NCBI RefSeq assembly: GCF_022828475.1
Contig: NZ_CP059557.1
Location: forward strand, 1,116,001-1,180,000
Length of the DNA: 64,000 nt
Direction: 5' to 3'
From: Saccharopolyspora gloriosae
GTDB lineage: Bacteria > Actinomycetota > Actinomycetes > Mycobacteriales > Pseudonocardiaceae
The position numbers and the translations under genes were made by a program. Shown piece after piece: positions 28,193-37,790 of this stretch (within the stretch, counting starts at the first letter, position 1; each line of letters starts with the position of its first letter). A model generated the notes under the pieces. The model had not been told where the DNA came from. It saw nothing but the letters and a program-made list of their open reading frames with translations, and made no database searches.

Positions 28193-29449
28193 GTGAGTGA
28201 GCACTTCCGCGTGCACGGCGGAGCGCGGCTCGTCGGCGAAGTCGACGTGGTCGGCGCGAAGAACAGCGTGCTGAAGCTGATGGCGGCCGCGTTGCTGGCC
28301 GAGGGCACGACGACGATCACGAACTGCCCGGAGATCCTGGACGTCCCGCTGATGGGGGACGTGCTGCGCAGCCTGGGGTGCGAGGTCGTCATCGAGGGCC
28401 GCGCCGCGTACATCACGACGCCCGCGGAGATCAGCCACGAGGCGGTCTCGCCGTCGATGGGCAAGCTGCGGGCCTCGGTGTGCGTGCTGGGGCCGCTGGT
28501 GGCGCGTTGCCGCAAGGCGGTGGTGACGTTGCCGGGCGGCGATGCGATCGGCTCGCGCCCGCTGGACATGCACCAGAGCGGGCTGCGTCAGCTCGGCGCG
28601 ACGAGCCACATCGAGCACGGCGCGGTCGTGGCCGAGGCGGAGAACCTGCACGGCGCCCAGATCTGGCTGGACTTCCCGAGCGTGGGTGCCACGGAGAACA
28701 TCCTGATGGCCTCAGTGCTCGCGGCGGGCACCACGGTGATCGACAACGCGGCACGGGAGCCGGAGATCGTCGATCTGTGCGTGATGTTGCAGCAGATGGG
28801 CGCGAAGATCGAGGGCGCGGGCACCTCCACGCTCACGGTGCACGGTGTGTCCTCGTTGAAGGCGGTCGAGCACCGCGTCATCGGCGACCGGATCGTCGGC
28901 GCGACGTGGGCGTTCGCCGCAGTGGCCACGCAGGGCGACATCAAGGTGCGCGGGGTGGATCCGCAGCACGTGAACCTGGTGCTGGAGAAGCTGCGCAGCG
29001 CGGGCGCCGAGGTCGTCGTGGGCGACGAGGAGTTCCGCGTGGTCGCGGACCGGCGTCCGCTGGCGGTGGATTACGTGACGTTGCCGTACCCCGGTTTCGC
29101 GACGGACCTGCAGCCGATGGCGCTGGCCCTGTCCGCGGTCGCCGACGGCACGTCGATGATCACGGAGAACCTGTTCGAGTCCCGGTTCCGGTTCATCGAA
29201 GAACTGGTCCGGATGGGTGCGGACGCGCGCACCGACGGGCACCACGCGGTGGTGCGCGGCCTGGAACGGCTCTCCAGCGCGCCGGTGTGGGCGTCGGACA
29301 TCCGTGCCGGCGTGGGCCTGGTGCTGGCCGGGCTGTGCGCGGACGGGACCACCGAGGTGTGGGACGTGTTCCACATCGACCGCGGCTACCCGAACTTCGT
29401 GGAGAACCTGCGGGGCTTGGGCGCGTACATCGAGCGCGTCACGGACTGA
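28193..29449 (+). CDS. murA: UDP-N-acetylglucosamine 1-carboxyvinyltransferase
   Basis: The protein has 418 residues and catalyses the first committed step of peptidoglycan synthesis, adding enolpyruvate from PEP to UDP-GlcNAc. Standard parts are [20 protein letters not shown] (Lys22-Asn23), [34 protein letters not shown] and [13 protein letters not shown]. The active-site loop reads [15 protein letters not shown], so residue 117 is Asp instead of the Cys that fosfomycin alkylates, as in mycobacterial MurA. The GTG at 28193 has TAACCT 7 bases upstream and is probably leaderless. Confidence 0.96.
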   Translation: MSEHFRVHGGARLVGEVDVVGAKNSVLKLMAAALLAEGTTTITNCPEILDVPLMGDVLRSLGCEVVIEGRAAYITTPAEISHEAVSPSMGKLRASVCVLGPLVARCRKAVVTLPGGDAIGSRPLDMHQSGLRQLGATSHIEHGAVVAEAENLHGAQIWLDFPSVGATENILMASVLAAGTTVIDNAAREPEIVDLCVMLQQMGAKIEGAGTSTLTVHGVSSLKAVEHRVIGDRIVGATWAFAAVATQGDIKVRGVDPQHVNLVLEKLRSAGAEVVVGDEEFRVVADRRPLAVDYVTLPYPGFATDLQPMALALSAVADGTSMITENLFESRFRFIEELVRMGADARTDGHHAVVRGLERLSSAPVWASDIRAGVGLVLAGLCADGTTEVWDVFHIDRGYPNFVENLRGLGAYIERVTD

Positions 29450-29482
29450 GGCTCTGCGCGGCTGCGCAGGATGGGAACCTGC

Positions 29483-30124
29483 TCAGCCGCTCTCGAACGC
29501 CACCCGGAGTCCGAGCCCGATCATGACGGTGCCGGTGACCCGTTCCAGTGCGAGCTTGACGCGCTTGCGCTTGAGCAATCCGCGCAGGCCGCCGACCAGC
29601 CAGGACGCGACTCGCCAATACACGAGGGCGACGCCGAGGAACGCCAGGGTGAGGATCATCGAGGTGGCCGTGCGCGGCTCACCGGGCGAGATGAACTGCG
29701 GCAGCAGCGTCAGGAACAACAAGATGATCTTCGGGTTGAGGATGTTGCTCACCAGGCCCTGCTGGAACGCGGCACGTCGAGTCAGCACGGCTGGGTCCGA
29801 GGTGGCGCCCGGCAGATCCGCGGCCGATTCGTTGCGGTCCCGGATGCTCTTCCACAGCGTCGTCACGCCGAGCCACACCAGGTAGGCCGCGCCCGCGATC
29901 TTGAGCGCCGTGTAAGCGACGGCGGAGGCCGCCAGCAGCGCCGACAACCCGGCCACCGAGATCGCCGCGTGCACCAGCAGCCCGGCGCAGCAGCCGAGCC
30001 CCGTCCACCACATCCCGGCCGTTCCGCCACGGATGCTGTTGCGCAGGCCCAACGCGGTGTCGGGGCCGGGCGCGATGGTCACCACGATCACGAACAGCAC
30101 GAAGGGAACGAGTTGAGCGGGCAC
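29483..30124 (-). CDS. LysE/RhtB-family exporter
   Basis: The protein has 213 residues and about six membrane spans. The N-terminal signature is FVIVVTIAPGPDTALGLRNS, and the second half has GLVSNILNPKIILLFLTLLP, both diagnostic for amino-acid efflux proteins of the LysE superfamily. The GTG at 30124 has TATTCT 6 bases upstream, consistent with a leaderless transcript. The exported compound is unknown. The gene converges on murA with a 33-base gap. Confidence 0.9.
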   Translation of the reverse strand: MPAQLVPFVLFVIVVTIAPGPDTALGLRNSIRGGTAGMWWTGLGCCAGLLVHAAISVAGLSALLAASAVAYTALKIAGAAYLVWLGVTTLWKSIRDRNESAADLPGATSDPAVLTRRAAFQQGLVSNILNPKIILLFLTLLPQFISPGEPRTATSMILTLAFLGVALVYWRVASWLVGGLRGLLKRKRVKLALERVTGTVMIGLGLRVAFESG

Positions 30125-30225
30125 TCGCGAAGAATAAGGACGCGGCCCCGGCGGCGTCACGTGATTTCCGCGCACAGCGACGCCCGCCACAGTTCATCGC
30201 GGTAGCGGGACGCCTGCCTGTGCGT

Positions 30226-31032
30226 TCAGGGCCGTCGGCACACGGCCGCGTAGCTCGCCGCGCGTTCCGGATCCGGCCCGACGTCCTCTTCTGATTCCGG
30301 GCGCCACAGCGGGGTGAACACCACGCCGGGGTCCAGCAGGTCGAATCCGCCCAGCATCTCGGTGATCTGCTCCGCGGTGCGCAGCGTCGCAGGCGTCGAT
30401 GTGTCCCGGTACAGCTCGCCTGCGGCGTTGAGCTCCGGCAGCTGGTCGGCGGTGACGTGCGACAGCGCCAGGTAGCTGCCCGGAGCCAGCAGTTCGAGGT
30501 AGCGGTCCAGCAGTGCCGCGGGGTCTTCCCGGTCGGGGATGAAGTGCAGCATCGCGAGCATCAGCACTCCGATCGGCCGTTGCACGTCGAGCATCTCGGT
30601 CAGCTCCGGAACGCGCAGCAGCTGCTCCGGGTCCCGCATATCGCCTTGCACGATCGTGGCGTTCTCGTTGTGCTGCAGCACGAGTTGGCTGTGCGCGATG
30701 GCGACGGCCTCGTTGTCCACGTAGACCACCGCGGACTCGGGTTCGAGGCGTTGCGCGATCTCGTGCACGGCGCCCGCGGTCGGGATGCCGGAGCCGATGT
30801 CGAGGAACTGCCGGACGCCCTGGTCCAGGTAGAAGCGCACGACGCGTTGCAGGAACAGCCGGTTGAGCCGGGCGTACTCCCTGGCGCCGGGGAAGATCTC
30901 CAGAGCGCGGTGCGCGAACTCGCGGTCCACGGCGAAGTTGGCGGAACCGCCGAGGAAGTAGTTGTAGACGCGAGCGGCGCTGGGCTTGGTCAAGTCCGCC
31001 CGGACCGGCTTCCAACTAGGTCTGTTGCGCAC
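30226..31032 (-). CDS. DUF574-type SAM-dependent methyltransferase
   Basis: The protein has 268 residues. The family start is PSAARVYNYFLGGSANFAVD, the SAM-binding loop is FLDIGSGIPTAGAVHEIA, and VVYVDNEAVAIAHSQ, RPIGVLMLAMLHFIPD and SYLALSHVT follow. Proteins of this kind are very numerous in Streptomyces and relatives. One structure-based proposal is a methyltransferase of unknown substrate. GTG at 31032. It lies just before the LysE gene on the same strand, 101 bases apart. Confidence 0.9.
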   Translation of the reverse strand: MRNRPSWKPVRADLTKPSAARVYNYFLGGSANFAVDREFAHRALEIFPGAREYARLNRLFLQRVVRFYLDQGVRQFLDIGSGIPTAGAVHEIAQRLEPESAVVYVDNEAVAIAHSQLVLQHNENATIVQGDMRDPEQLLRVPELTEMLDVQRPIGVLMLAMLHFIPDREDPAALLDRYLELLAPGSYLALSHVTADQLPELNAAGELYRDTSTPATLRTAEQITEMLGGFDLLDPGVVFTPLWRPESEEDVGPDPERAASYAAVCRRP

Positions 31033-31120
31033 CCGGTGGCACCTCGCTGATCATGGCCGAGCCGACAGTGGTCCGATCGTGGACCAATGATCAACTTTTG
31101 CCAAGTGGGGTGCGAACACG

Positions 31121-31654
31121 TCACGTGTTTCGTTCGTGGAGGCACAACAGCAGGTAGCCGGCGATGGACTGAGCGTCGGTCACCTCGCCGTCCCTGATCA
31201 TGCGCTCGAACTCGGCGCGTTCGAACCACGCCGCCCGCATGTCCTGCTCCTCGTGCTCCCGCTCGTGCTCCCCGGCGGTGAGACCGGTCGCCAGGAACAC
31301 CTTGCCGCGCTGGCTGGACATGCCCGGCGCGACGTCAAGTCGTCCCAAGTCGGTGAGTTGCGCCGCGCGCAACCCCGTCTCCTCCCGGAGTTCGCGGGCG
31401 GCGAGTTCGGAGGTCTCCACCTCCGCGCGATCCGGCGCGGTGCCCTGGGGGAACTCCCAGCGGCGCATGCCCAGCGGGTAGCGGAACTGCTCGACCAGGT
31501 GCAGCCGGTCCCCGTCCAACGGGATGATCAGCGCGTAGGCCGGTTTGTCCACCACGCCGTAGATCCCGTCGGAACCGTCCGGGCGCCGGATGCCGTCCTC
31601 CCGGACCGTCATCCACGGATTGCCGTACACCTCGCGACTGCTCGTCGTGTGCAT
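31121..31654 (-). CDS. NUDIX hydrolase (ADP-ribose pyrophosphatase-like)
   Basis: The protein has 177 residues. The Nudix box is GTAPDRAEVETSELAARELR followed by EETGL, with all conserved Glu residues. A Pro about 16 residues after the box (RLDVAPGMSSQR) is typical of ADP-ribose pyrophosphatases, and the substrate strand is LHLVEQFRYPLGMRRWEFPQ. A role in clearing nucleotide sugars is likely but not proven. ATG at 31654. The gene is followed on the same strand, 88 bases later, by the DUF574 gene. Confidence 0.88.
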   Translation of the reverse strand: MHTTSSREVYGNPWMTVREDGIRRPDGSDGIYGVVDKPAYALIIPLDGDRLHLVEQFRYPLGMRRWEFPQGTAPDRAEVETSELAARELREETGLRAAQLTDLGRLDVAPGMSSQRGKVFLATGLTAGEHEREHEEQDMRAAWFERAEFERMIRDGEVTDAQSIAGYLLLCLHERNT

Positions 31655-31702
31655 GAGCCCATCGTCCTACGCCGTGCCGCGGGCCGATCACGCGCCACAC
31701 GA

Positions 31703-31751
31703 GCTAGGGAACCTTTCTGTCACCGGTGCGAGGAAGGGAACCTTCCTGTCA
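31703..31751. repeat. family A repeat, direct pair with a truncated first arm
   Basis: The second arm (31728-31751) is intact. The first arm (31703-31722) is shortened and changed (GCTAGGGAACCTTTCTGTCA) but lies in the same orientation, as in the copy at 6690. Confidence 0.85.
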
Positions 31752-31784
31752 TGTGAGGTGCGAGCCGGCGGCGGGAACTCCCCG

Positions 31785-33185
31785 TCAGGCGCTCGGCCGG
31801 TTCAGCTTCGAGCGGCGTATGCCGTAGCCGAGGTACACGGCGAGGCCGACCGTCGTCCAGATCCCGAAGACCAGCCAGGTGACCCAGTCGAGCCCGAGAA
31901 TGAGGTACGCGCACAGCGCCACGCCGAGCAGCGGAACGAACGGCATCAGCGGCGTGCGGAAGGAGCGGTCCAGGTCGGGCTTGCGCCGCCGCAGCACGAT
32001 CACGCCGATGTTGACGATCCCGAACGCCACCAGGGTTCCGATGCTCGTCGCGTCGGCGAGGCTGCTCAGCGGGACCACGGACGCGAGGATCGCCACCAGC
32101 ACGCCCACGATCATGGTGTTGTGCGCGGGCACGGCGCGGCGGTTGACCGCGGACAGCTTCGCGGGCATCAGTCCGTCCCGGGACATCGACACCAGGATCC
32201 GGGTCTGCCCGTACAGGACGGTCAACACCACGGAGGCGATGGCGACCACGGCGCCGAACGCGAGCAGCACGGCGGGCCAGCCTTGTCCGGTGACGAGCTC
32301 CAGTGCGGTCGCGAGGGAGGCGTCGGAACCGCCGAGCACCTCGGTCCCGACGGCACCGACGGCGGCGAACGCCACCACCACGTAGACGAGGGTGACGATG
32401 GCCAGCGAGAGCATGATCGCCCGCGGCAGGTCCCGCTTCGGGTTCCGCGCCTCTTCACCGGCGGTGGAGGCGGCGTCGAATCCGATGAACGAGAAGAACA
32501 CCGCGGACGCGCCCGCCGAGATGCCCGCGACTCCGAGCGGGGCGAACGGCGTGAGGTTCTCCGAGCGGAACGCGGTGAGCGCCACGCAGACGAAGAACAC
32601 CAGCACGGCGATCTTGAGCAGGGTGGTGAAGGTGGTGACGGCTGCGCTCTCCCGCACGCCCATCATCAGCACGGCCGTGGCGAGCAGTACGACGATGACG
32701 GCGGGCACGTTCACGACTCCGCCTTCGCCCGGCGGCGCGGACAGCGCATCGGGGATGGTCACGCCGAGGGTGCCGCGCAGGAATTCGTTGAGGTAGCCGC
32801 CCCAGCCGACGGCGACCGCGGCCACGGACACGCCGTATTCCAGCAGCAGGCACCAGCCGCAGATCCAGGCGACCAGCTCGCCGAGGGTCGCGTAGGCGTA
32901 GGAGTAGGCCGAGCCGGACACCGGAACGCTGCCCGCGAGTTCGGCGTAGGACAGCGCCGAGCACAACGCGGCGAGGCCCGCGAGCACGAACGACACGATG
33001 ACGGCCGGTCCAGCGGCGGGCGCGGCTTCGGCCAGCACCACGAAGATTCCGGTACCCAACGTCGCGCCGACCGAGAGCGCGACCAGCGGTAGTAGCCCGA
33101 GAGTGCGGTTCAGTGCGGTGTGGGAGCCCTCGTCGGTGAGGCGCTCGACCGGTTTGACGCGGGAGAACAGCTGGGCGTACGACAC
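31785..33185 (-). CDS. APC-family amino acid permease
   Basis: The protein has 466 residues and about twelve membrane spans. The first span carries [20 protein letters not shown], the Gly-rich substrate-backbone site of APC transporters. Further on are [20 protein letters not shown] and [13 protein letters not shown]. The sequence resembles cationic amino acid transporters (CAT type) more than GABA permeases. The GTG at 33185 has TACCGT 8 bases upstream. It is divergent from nucS with about 107 bases between the starts. Confidence 0.9.
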   Translation of the reverse strand: MSYAQLFSRVKPVERLTDEGSHTALNRTLGLLPLVALSVGATLGTGIFVVLAEAAPAAGPAVIVSFVLAGLAALCSALSYAELAGSVPVSGSAYSYAYATLGELVAWICGWCLLLEYGVSVAAVAVGWGGYLNEFLRGTLGVTIPDALSAPPGEGGVVNVPAVIVVLLATAVLMMGVRESAAVTTFTTLLKIAVLVFFVCVALTAFRSENLTPFAPLGVAGISAGASAVFFSFIGFDAASTAGEEARNPKRDLPRAIMLSLAIVTLVYVVVAFAAVGAVGTEVLGGSDASLATALELVTGQGWPAVLLAFGAVVAIASVVLTVLYGQTRILVSMSRDGLMPAKLSAVNRRAVPAHNTMIVGVLVAILASVVPLSSLADATSIGTLVAFGIVNIGVIVLRRRKPDLDRSFRTPLMPFVPLLGVALCAYLILGLDWVTWLVFGIWTTVGLAVYLGYGIRRSKLNRPSA

Positions 33186-33292
33186 GAGAACGCACGGTAG
33201 ACCTGCCGGTACTAGTGATCTTCGTGAGGTTTGCCAGGGTGCTACCGGCATGGGTGCTCGACATCGTGATCGGCGCCCGTACCCTGTGTCGG

Positions 33293-33952
33293 GTGCGTCT
33301 TGTCATCGCTCGCTGCAAGGTCGATTACGTCGGCCGTCTCACCGCGCACCTGCCCGTCGCCCAGCGTCTGCTGCTGGTGAAGTCCGACGGGTCGGTCTCG
33401 GTGCACTCCGACGACCGCGCCTACAAGCCGTTGAACTGGATGAGCCCGCCGTGCTGGCTGATCGAGGACCCCGGCGTGTGGACGGTGCAGAACAAGGCCG
33501 GCGAAAAGCTGGTGATCAGTCTCGAAGAGGTGCTGCACGACTCCAAGCACGAGCTGGGGCCGGAACCGGGCCTGGTGAAAGACGGTGTCGAGTCGCACCT
33601 GCAGGAGCTGCTCGCCGAGCACGTCACGACCTTGGGCGACGGGTGGTCGCTGGTGCGTCGCGAGTTCCCGACGGCGATCGGCCCGGTGGACTTGATGTGC
33701 CGGGATTCCGGTGGCGCCAGCGTCGCGGTCGAGATCAAGCGCCGGGGCGAGATCGACGGTGTGGAGCAGCTGACCCGGTACCTGGAGCTGCTGAACCGGG
33801 ATCCGCTGCTGTCCCCGGTCAGCGGGGTGTTCGCTGCTCAGCAGATCAAGCCGCAGGCTCGGACGCTGGCGGAGGACCGCGGCATCCGGTGCGTGACGTT
33901 GGACTACGACCAGCTGCGCGGGATCGAGCCGGACGAGTTCCGGCTGTTCTGA
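33293..33952 (+). CDS. nucS: mismatch-specific endonuclease NucS/EndoMS
   Basis: The protein has 219 residues. It cuts both strands at mismatches and provides mismatch repair in actinobacteria, which lack MutS-MutL. The N-terminal DNA-binding part begins [20 protein letters not shown]. The C-terminal nuclease core is [19 protein letters not shown] with [20 protein letters not shown] (PD-x-EXK type, Asp-Glu-x-Lys). The last residues DEFRLF may bind the sliding clamp. The GTG at 33293 has TACCCT (33280-33285) 7 bases upstream, a leaderless start. Confidence 0.95.
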   Translation: MRLVIARCKVDYVGRLTAHLPVAQRLLLVKSDGSVSVHSDDRAYKPLNWMSPPCWLIEDPGVWTVQNKAGEKLVISLEEVLHDSKHELGPEPGLVKDGVESHLQELLAEHVTTLGDGWSLVRREFPTAIGPVDLMCRDSGGASVAVEIKRRGEIDGVEQLTRYLELLNRDPLLSPVSGVFAAQQIKPQARTLAEDRGIRCVTLDYDQLRGIEPDEFRLF

Positions 33953-34546
33953 GCTGCTTTCGCGGGGCTGAGCTCAACAGCCGCCCTGGATCTCGAACAC
34001 TTGTTCACCCTGCTGAGTGATGATTTTCGCGGCAGGGCGCGGAACACTGGAGACATGATCAGTCTTTCGGTGTTCTTCGACGTGTCCGCATCCGCTCCTC
34101 TCGCCGGTCGGGCGCGACCATTGCGGCCGTTCGCCGCTCGTGTGCTTCCCGGGGAGGTGCGCATCGCCGGGCGAATTCTCGCCGGTGCACGGTGGTCCGT
34201 CGCGGCGGCCGGACGTCGTGTGCGCGATCCCGTCGGGCGTGAGTGCTTCTTCGGCGACTCGGGTTGATTTTCGTTTTCTGCTGTGGACTGCGTTGTGGCC
34301 GCGTGGTGGATTCCGTGTCCTGGTTCTGTCCGCGGTGCGCCGTGTGGCTTTCTGTTGGGCCGGAACGGCGTCTGACTGACCGTGACGTTTCCGCTGCTCG
34401 GAGGAGTAATGGTTCCTCCGAAAGATGACACCCAACGAATTGGTATCGGTCCAGTGTGAGCGGTCCCACTGTGCGGTAGTGTCCGTCTGCCGCCGATCGG
34501 GTGGTGATTATCGTTGGACTTTGTTGGGTCTGGAGGTGGGGTAGCC
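33953..34546 (+). other. long intergenic region before the symporter
   Basis: About 590 bases. An ORF at 34055-34267 has GGAGAC in front of its ATG but its 70-residue product is basic and random-looking. Base composition from 34260 to 34510 is visibly richer in T than the rest. I see no RNA fold or repeat that I can name; it may hold the control region of the symporter operon. Confidence 0.4.
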
Positions 34547-36229
34547 GTGGACGTGCTAGCCCAAGAAGAGTTGCGGCTCGATGCCGGCGCGGTCGACTAC
34601 GTGCTGCTCGCGCTGTACTTCGTGTTCGTGCTCGGCATCGGCTATCTCGCACGGCGTTCGGTCTCCACGAGCCTGGACTTCTTCTTGTCCGGGCGCGCGC
34701 TGCCGGCGTGGGTGACGGGGTTGGCCTTCATCGCGGCCAACCTGGGCGCGATCGAGATCATCGGCATGTCGGCCAACGGTGCCGAGTACGGCATGCCGAC
34801 CATGCATTACTTCTGGGTCGGTGCGGTTCCGGCGATGCTGTTCCTCGGCATCGTGATGATGCCGTTCTACTACGGCTCGAAGGTCCGCAGCGTTCCCGAG
34901 TTCATGCTGCGGCGCTTCGGCAAACCGGCGCACCTGGTGAACGGGATCAGCTTCGCCGTCGCGCAGGTGCTCATCGCCGGCGTCAACCTGTACCTGCTGG
35001 CCAGCATCGTGAACGTGCTGCTCGGCTGGCCGCTGTGGGTGTCGGTGATCGTCGCCGCCGTCATCGTGCTCACCTACACCGCGCTCGGCGGGCTGTCCGC
35101 GGCGATCTACAACGAGGTGCTGCAGTTCTTCGTGATCGTCGCCGCGCTGCTGCCGCTGACCCTGGTCGGGCTGCACAAGGTCGGTGGCTGGGAGGGCCTG
35201 GTCGGCAAGGTCAGCGCCAGCCCCGGCGGGGCCGAGCAGCTTTCGGCGTGGCCGGGCAACGAGCTCACCGGTTTCACCAACAGCTTCCTGAGCGTGCTGG
35301 GCATCGTGTTCGGCCTCGGTTTCGTGCTGGCCTTCGGCTACTGGACGACGAACTTCGTCGAGGTGCAGCGAGCCATGGCCTCCAAGAGCATGTCCGCGGC
35401 TCAGCGCACCCCGATCATCGGTGCGTTCCCGAAGCTGCTGATCCCGTTCATCGTCATCGTCCCCGGCATGATCGCCGGTGTCGCGGTGCAGGAACTGGTC
35501 GTGTTCAAGGCGACCTCGACGGGCAACGTCGATTACAACGACGCGATCCTGCTGTTGATGCGGGACTTGCTGCCCAACGGCATCCTCGGCGTGGCGCTGG
35601 CAGGCCTGCTCGCCTCGTTCATGGCCGGTATGGCGGCGAACCTGAGTTCGTTCAACACGGTGTTCACCTATGACATCTGGCAGGCCTACATCGCGAAGGA
35701 CAAGCCGGACCAGTACTACCTGAGCATGGGTCGCTGGGTGACCGTGGGCGCCACCGTCGTCGCGATCGGCACGGCGTTCATCGCGTCCGGCTACGAGAAC
35801 CTGATGGACTACCTGCAGCAGCTGTTCTCGTTCTTCAACGCGCCGCTGTTCGCCACGTTCATCCTCGGTATGTTCTGGAAGCGGATGACCCCGACCGCGG
35901 GCTGGCTCGGCCTGGTGCTCGGTACGGCGTCCGCGGTCACGGTGTTCGCGCTCGCCGAGGTCGGCGTGCTGGACCTGCCGGGGCAGGGCGCGAGCTTCGT
36001 CGGCGCCGGTGCGGCGTTCGTGGTGGACATCGTGGTCAGCGTGCTGGTCAGCCTCGTGACCCGGCCGAAACCGGATGCGGAGCTGGTCGGCCTGGTGTAC
36101 TCGCTGACACCGCGGACGAAGCTGAAGGCATCCGCCTCCGGTGAGGACGCGGGCTGGTACCGCAAGCCCGGCTTGATGGCGGGCATCGTCCTGGTGATCA
36201 CCATCGTGCTCAACATCGTCTTCGGCTGA
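34547..36229 (+). CDS. sodium:solute symporter (SSS family)
   Basis: The protein has 560 residues and about thirteen to fourteen membrane spans. Core features are DYVLLALYFVFVLGIGYLAR, SLDFFLSGRALPAWVTGLAF, ANLGAIEIIGMSANGAEYGM, TYTALGGLSAAIYNEVLQFF and ALAGLLASFMAGMAANLSSF with the sodium-site Ser residues. The substrate is unknown: sugars, myo-inositol or carboxylates are possible. The GTG at 34547 follows GGAGG by 10 bases. It is co-transcribed with a small membrane protein 12 bases downstream, an arrangement I recall from other actinobacteria. Confidence 0.92.
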   Translation: MDVLAQEELRLDAGAVDYVLLALYFVFVLGIGYLARRSVSTSLDFFLSGRALPAWVTGLAFIAANLGAIEIIGMSANGAEYGMPTMHYFWVGAVPAMLFLGIVMMPFYYGSKVRSVPEFMLRRFGKPAHLVNGISFAVAQVLIAGVNLYLLASIVNVLLGWPLWVSVIVAAVIVLTYTALGGLSAAIYNEVLQFFVIVAALLPLTLVGLHKVGGWEGLVGKVSASPGGAEQLSAWPGNELTGFTNSFLSVLGIVFGLGFVLAFGYWTTNFVEVQRAMASKSMSAAQRTPIIGAFPKLLIPFIVIVPGMIAGVAVQELVVFKATSTGNVDYNDAILLLMRDLLPNGILGVALAGLLASFMAGMAANLSSFNTVFTYDIWQAYIAKDKPDQYYLSMGRWVTVGATVVAIGTAFIASGYENLMDYLQQLFSFFNAPLFATFILGMFWKRMTPTAGWLGLVLGTASAVTVFALAEVGVLDLPGQGASFVGAGAAFVVDIVVSVLVSLVTRPKPDAELVGLVYSLTPRTKLKASASGEDAGWYRKPGLMAGIVLVITIVLNIVFG

Positions 36230-36241
36230 CCGGAGGAACCC

Positions 36242-36508
36242 ATGGCTACTGAGACACCCAAGCGCACTGCGGGCGCCTTCGACATCCGGTTGATCATCGC
36301 TGTGCTGTTCTTCCTGTACGGCCTGGTGCTCACCGTCCTCGGTGCCACCGCGAGTGCCGAAGACGTGGCGAAGGCGGCCGGACTGAACATCAACCTGTGG
36401 AGCGGGCTCGGCATGCTCTTGTTCGCCGTCCTGTTCGCTCTGTGGGTCAAGTTGAGGCCCCTCGTGGTTCCCGATGGCGTTGGCGAGGACAGCGCTACCG
36501 AGCACTGA
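36242..36508 (+). CDS. small membrane partner of the symporter
   Basis: The protein has 88 residues and two membrane spans (IRLIIAVLFFLYGLVLTVLG and LWSGLGMLLFAVLFALWVKL) joined by a short loop with AAGLNINLW. Its ATG follows CCGGAGGAACCC. Streptomyces encode a similar protein beside a homologous symporter, so it is probably a subunit or assembly factor (inference from position). No enzymatic motif is present. Confidence 0.8.
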   Translation: MATETPKRTAGAFDIRLIIAVLFFLYGLVLTVLGATASAEDVAKAAGLNINLWSGLGMLLFAVLFALWVKLRPLVVPDGVGEDSATEH

Positions 36509-36626
36509 CCCCGGCTGTTCCGGCCCCGCCTGGGACCGGGCGACCACAACACCCCGTGCGCGGCGTCGTTGATCGTGGCTTCGGCCCGATCGGCGGCGCC
36601 GCGTCCGGGTGTCCGGGGGCGGATTC

Positions 36627-36658
36627 GCCGGTCGGAGAATGACCGATTCTCGACCGGC
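36627..36658 (+). terminator. possible hairpin after the symporter operon
   Basis: GCCGGTCGGAGAAT (36627-36640) pairs with ATTCTCGACCGGC (36646-36658) with one bulged base. There is no T-run, so termination is only a suggestion. Confidence 0.4.
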
Positions 36659-36700
36659 CGGGACTGGTTCGCTGGCTACTGTGATCGCGCGTCCAGACTC

Positions 36701-37630
36701 GTGACCTTGACCGCGACCCTGCTCGCTCTGCTCGTCGCCGCAGGTTGTGCCGCGGGCATGGGGAAGGAGACGTCGCAGCGGGAGACCGTTCCGGTCGCCG
36801 AGTTCACCGTGGACGCGGACGCGGTCTTCGAGGACGCGTTCGCGCCGAACCGGCTCCGCGCGGTCGATCCGTGCGCGGCGCTGCGCTCCGCGGGGCTGGA
36901 TCAGTACGGCGAACCGGCCTCCGACACCCCGGGCGACCTGGGGTCCTGCTCGAACTTCATGAAGGACCACGCGGCGAGCAGTTCAACGCATCGCTGTACC
37001 TGGACAACGAGGTCTACAACGTCAACACCCATCGCATCGGCGGTCTGCCGGGCCAGGTGACGCCCGAGGACCGTCCGCGCGGCCTACCAAGGCTCCGGCG
37101 AGGCGCTGGGCACGAAGCACGGCCTGCAGATCCAGTTGCTCAGCGAGGGCACGGCTGACCCGTGCTCGGCCGCCGTGCAGATCATGACCAGGGTCGCCGA
37201 CACCATCCGCACCGATCCGCCGATCGGGGATGCCGCGGGATCGCTCGCCTCCTACGACCCGTGCGCCGTGCTCACCCCGGTCGAGGCCCGCGACGCGCTG
37301 GCCGGTGCCACCGCGCCCGCCGTGGCCCGCGGCCTGTTCCGGTGCGGCTGGTCGCCGGAGAACGAGGTGTCCGCGATGGTCCGATTCGAGTCCGGCCGGG
37401 TGGAGGCCGGGACGCTTCCGCCGGTCGACCTCGGCGGCCAGTTCGCCGCGGTGCTGCCGGGCGCTAAGCCGGGAACGTGCCGAGTGCAGTGGGAGAACCG
37501 GGGCGCCCCCTCCGGGGATGCCGAGTTCGCCGAGGTGTCCATCAGCAACGTCGGACCGCTCCCGCTGGATCCGTGCGCCAACGCCATCGGAGCGGCCCGA
37601 GCCGTGCGCGCGAAGCTTCCCCAGGGCTGA
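36701..37630 (+). pseudogene. lipoprotein gene with two compensating frameshifts
   Basis: The GTG at 36701 starts a lipoprotein signal (TATLLALLVAAGC). The frame is good to about 36970 (CSNFMKDHA). The next 90 bases make sense only one frame over (GEQFNASLYLDNEVYNVNTH, then RIGGLPGQVTPED). From about 37066 the first frame resumes (TVRAAYQGSGEALGTKHGLQ through LLSEGTADPC) to the stop at 37630. Read straight, the first frame stops at 37060. The repaired protein of about 310 residues has two repeats with a [VS]DPCAxL motif and resembles the intact lipoprotein at 42778. Either a recent pseudogene or two sequence errors. Confidence 0.75.
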
Positions 37631-37685
37631 TTCTGTGATCTTGCCGGCTCCGGAAGCCCGTGGTGCGGTTGGTGAACTTCGCGCC

Positions 37686-37699
37686 GTTCACATGTGAAC
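37686..37699. promoter_or_regulatory. 14-bp perfect palindrome, candidate operator
   Basis: GTTCACATGTGAAC lies 92 bases before the aldehyde dehydrogenase start. Its size and symmetry suit a TetR- or GntR-type binding site, but no regulator gene is adjacent. Confidence 0.45.
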
Positions 37700-37790
37700 G
37701 TCCGCTTTCGGCCCGAGTACCTGCCGCCGCGCGCGGTATTTCCGTAGGCTGCCGGATTACAACGACGAGTGAAACGGTGGGAGGCAGCCC

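Noticed and set aside
34055-34267. 70-residue ORF with GGAGAC before its ATG
   Set aside because: The product is basic, without domain or membrane pattern, and I see no other support. It is kept only as a note in the gap entry.
34556-36970. 804-residue minus-strand ORF opposite the symporter
   Set aside because: It mirrors the codon structure of a certain sodium:solute symporter gene and is rich in His, Arg and Gln repeats, as expected of antisense frames in high-GC DNA. No motif or start signal.
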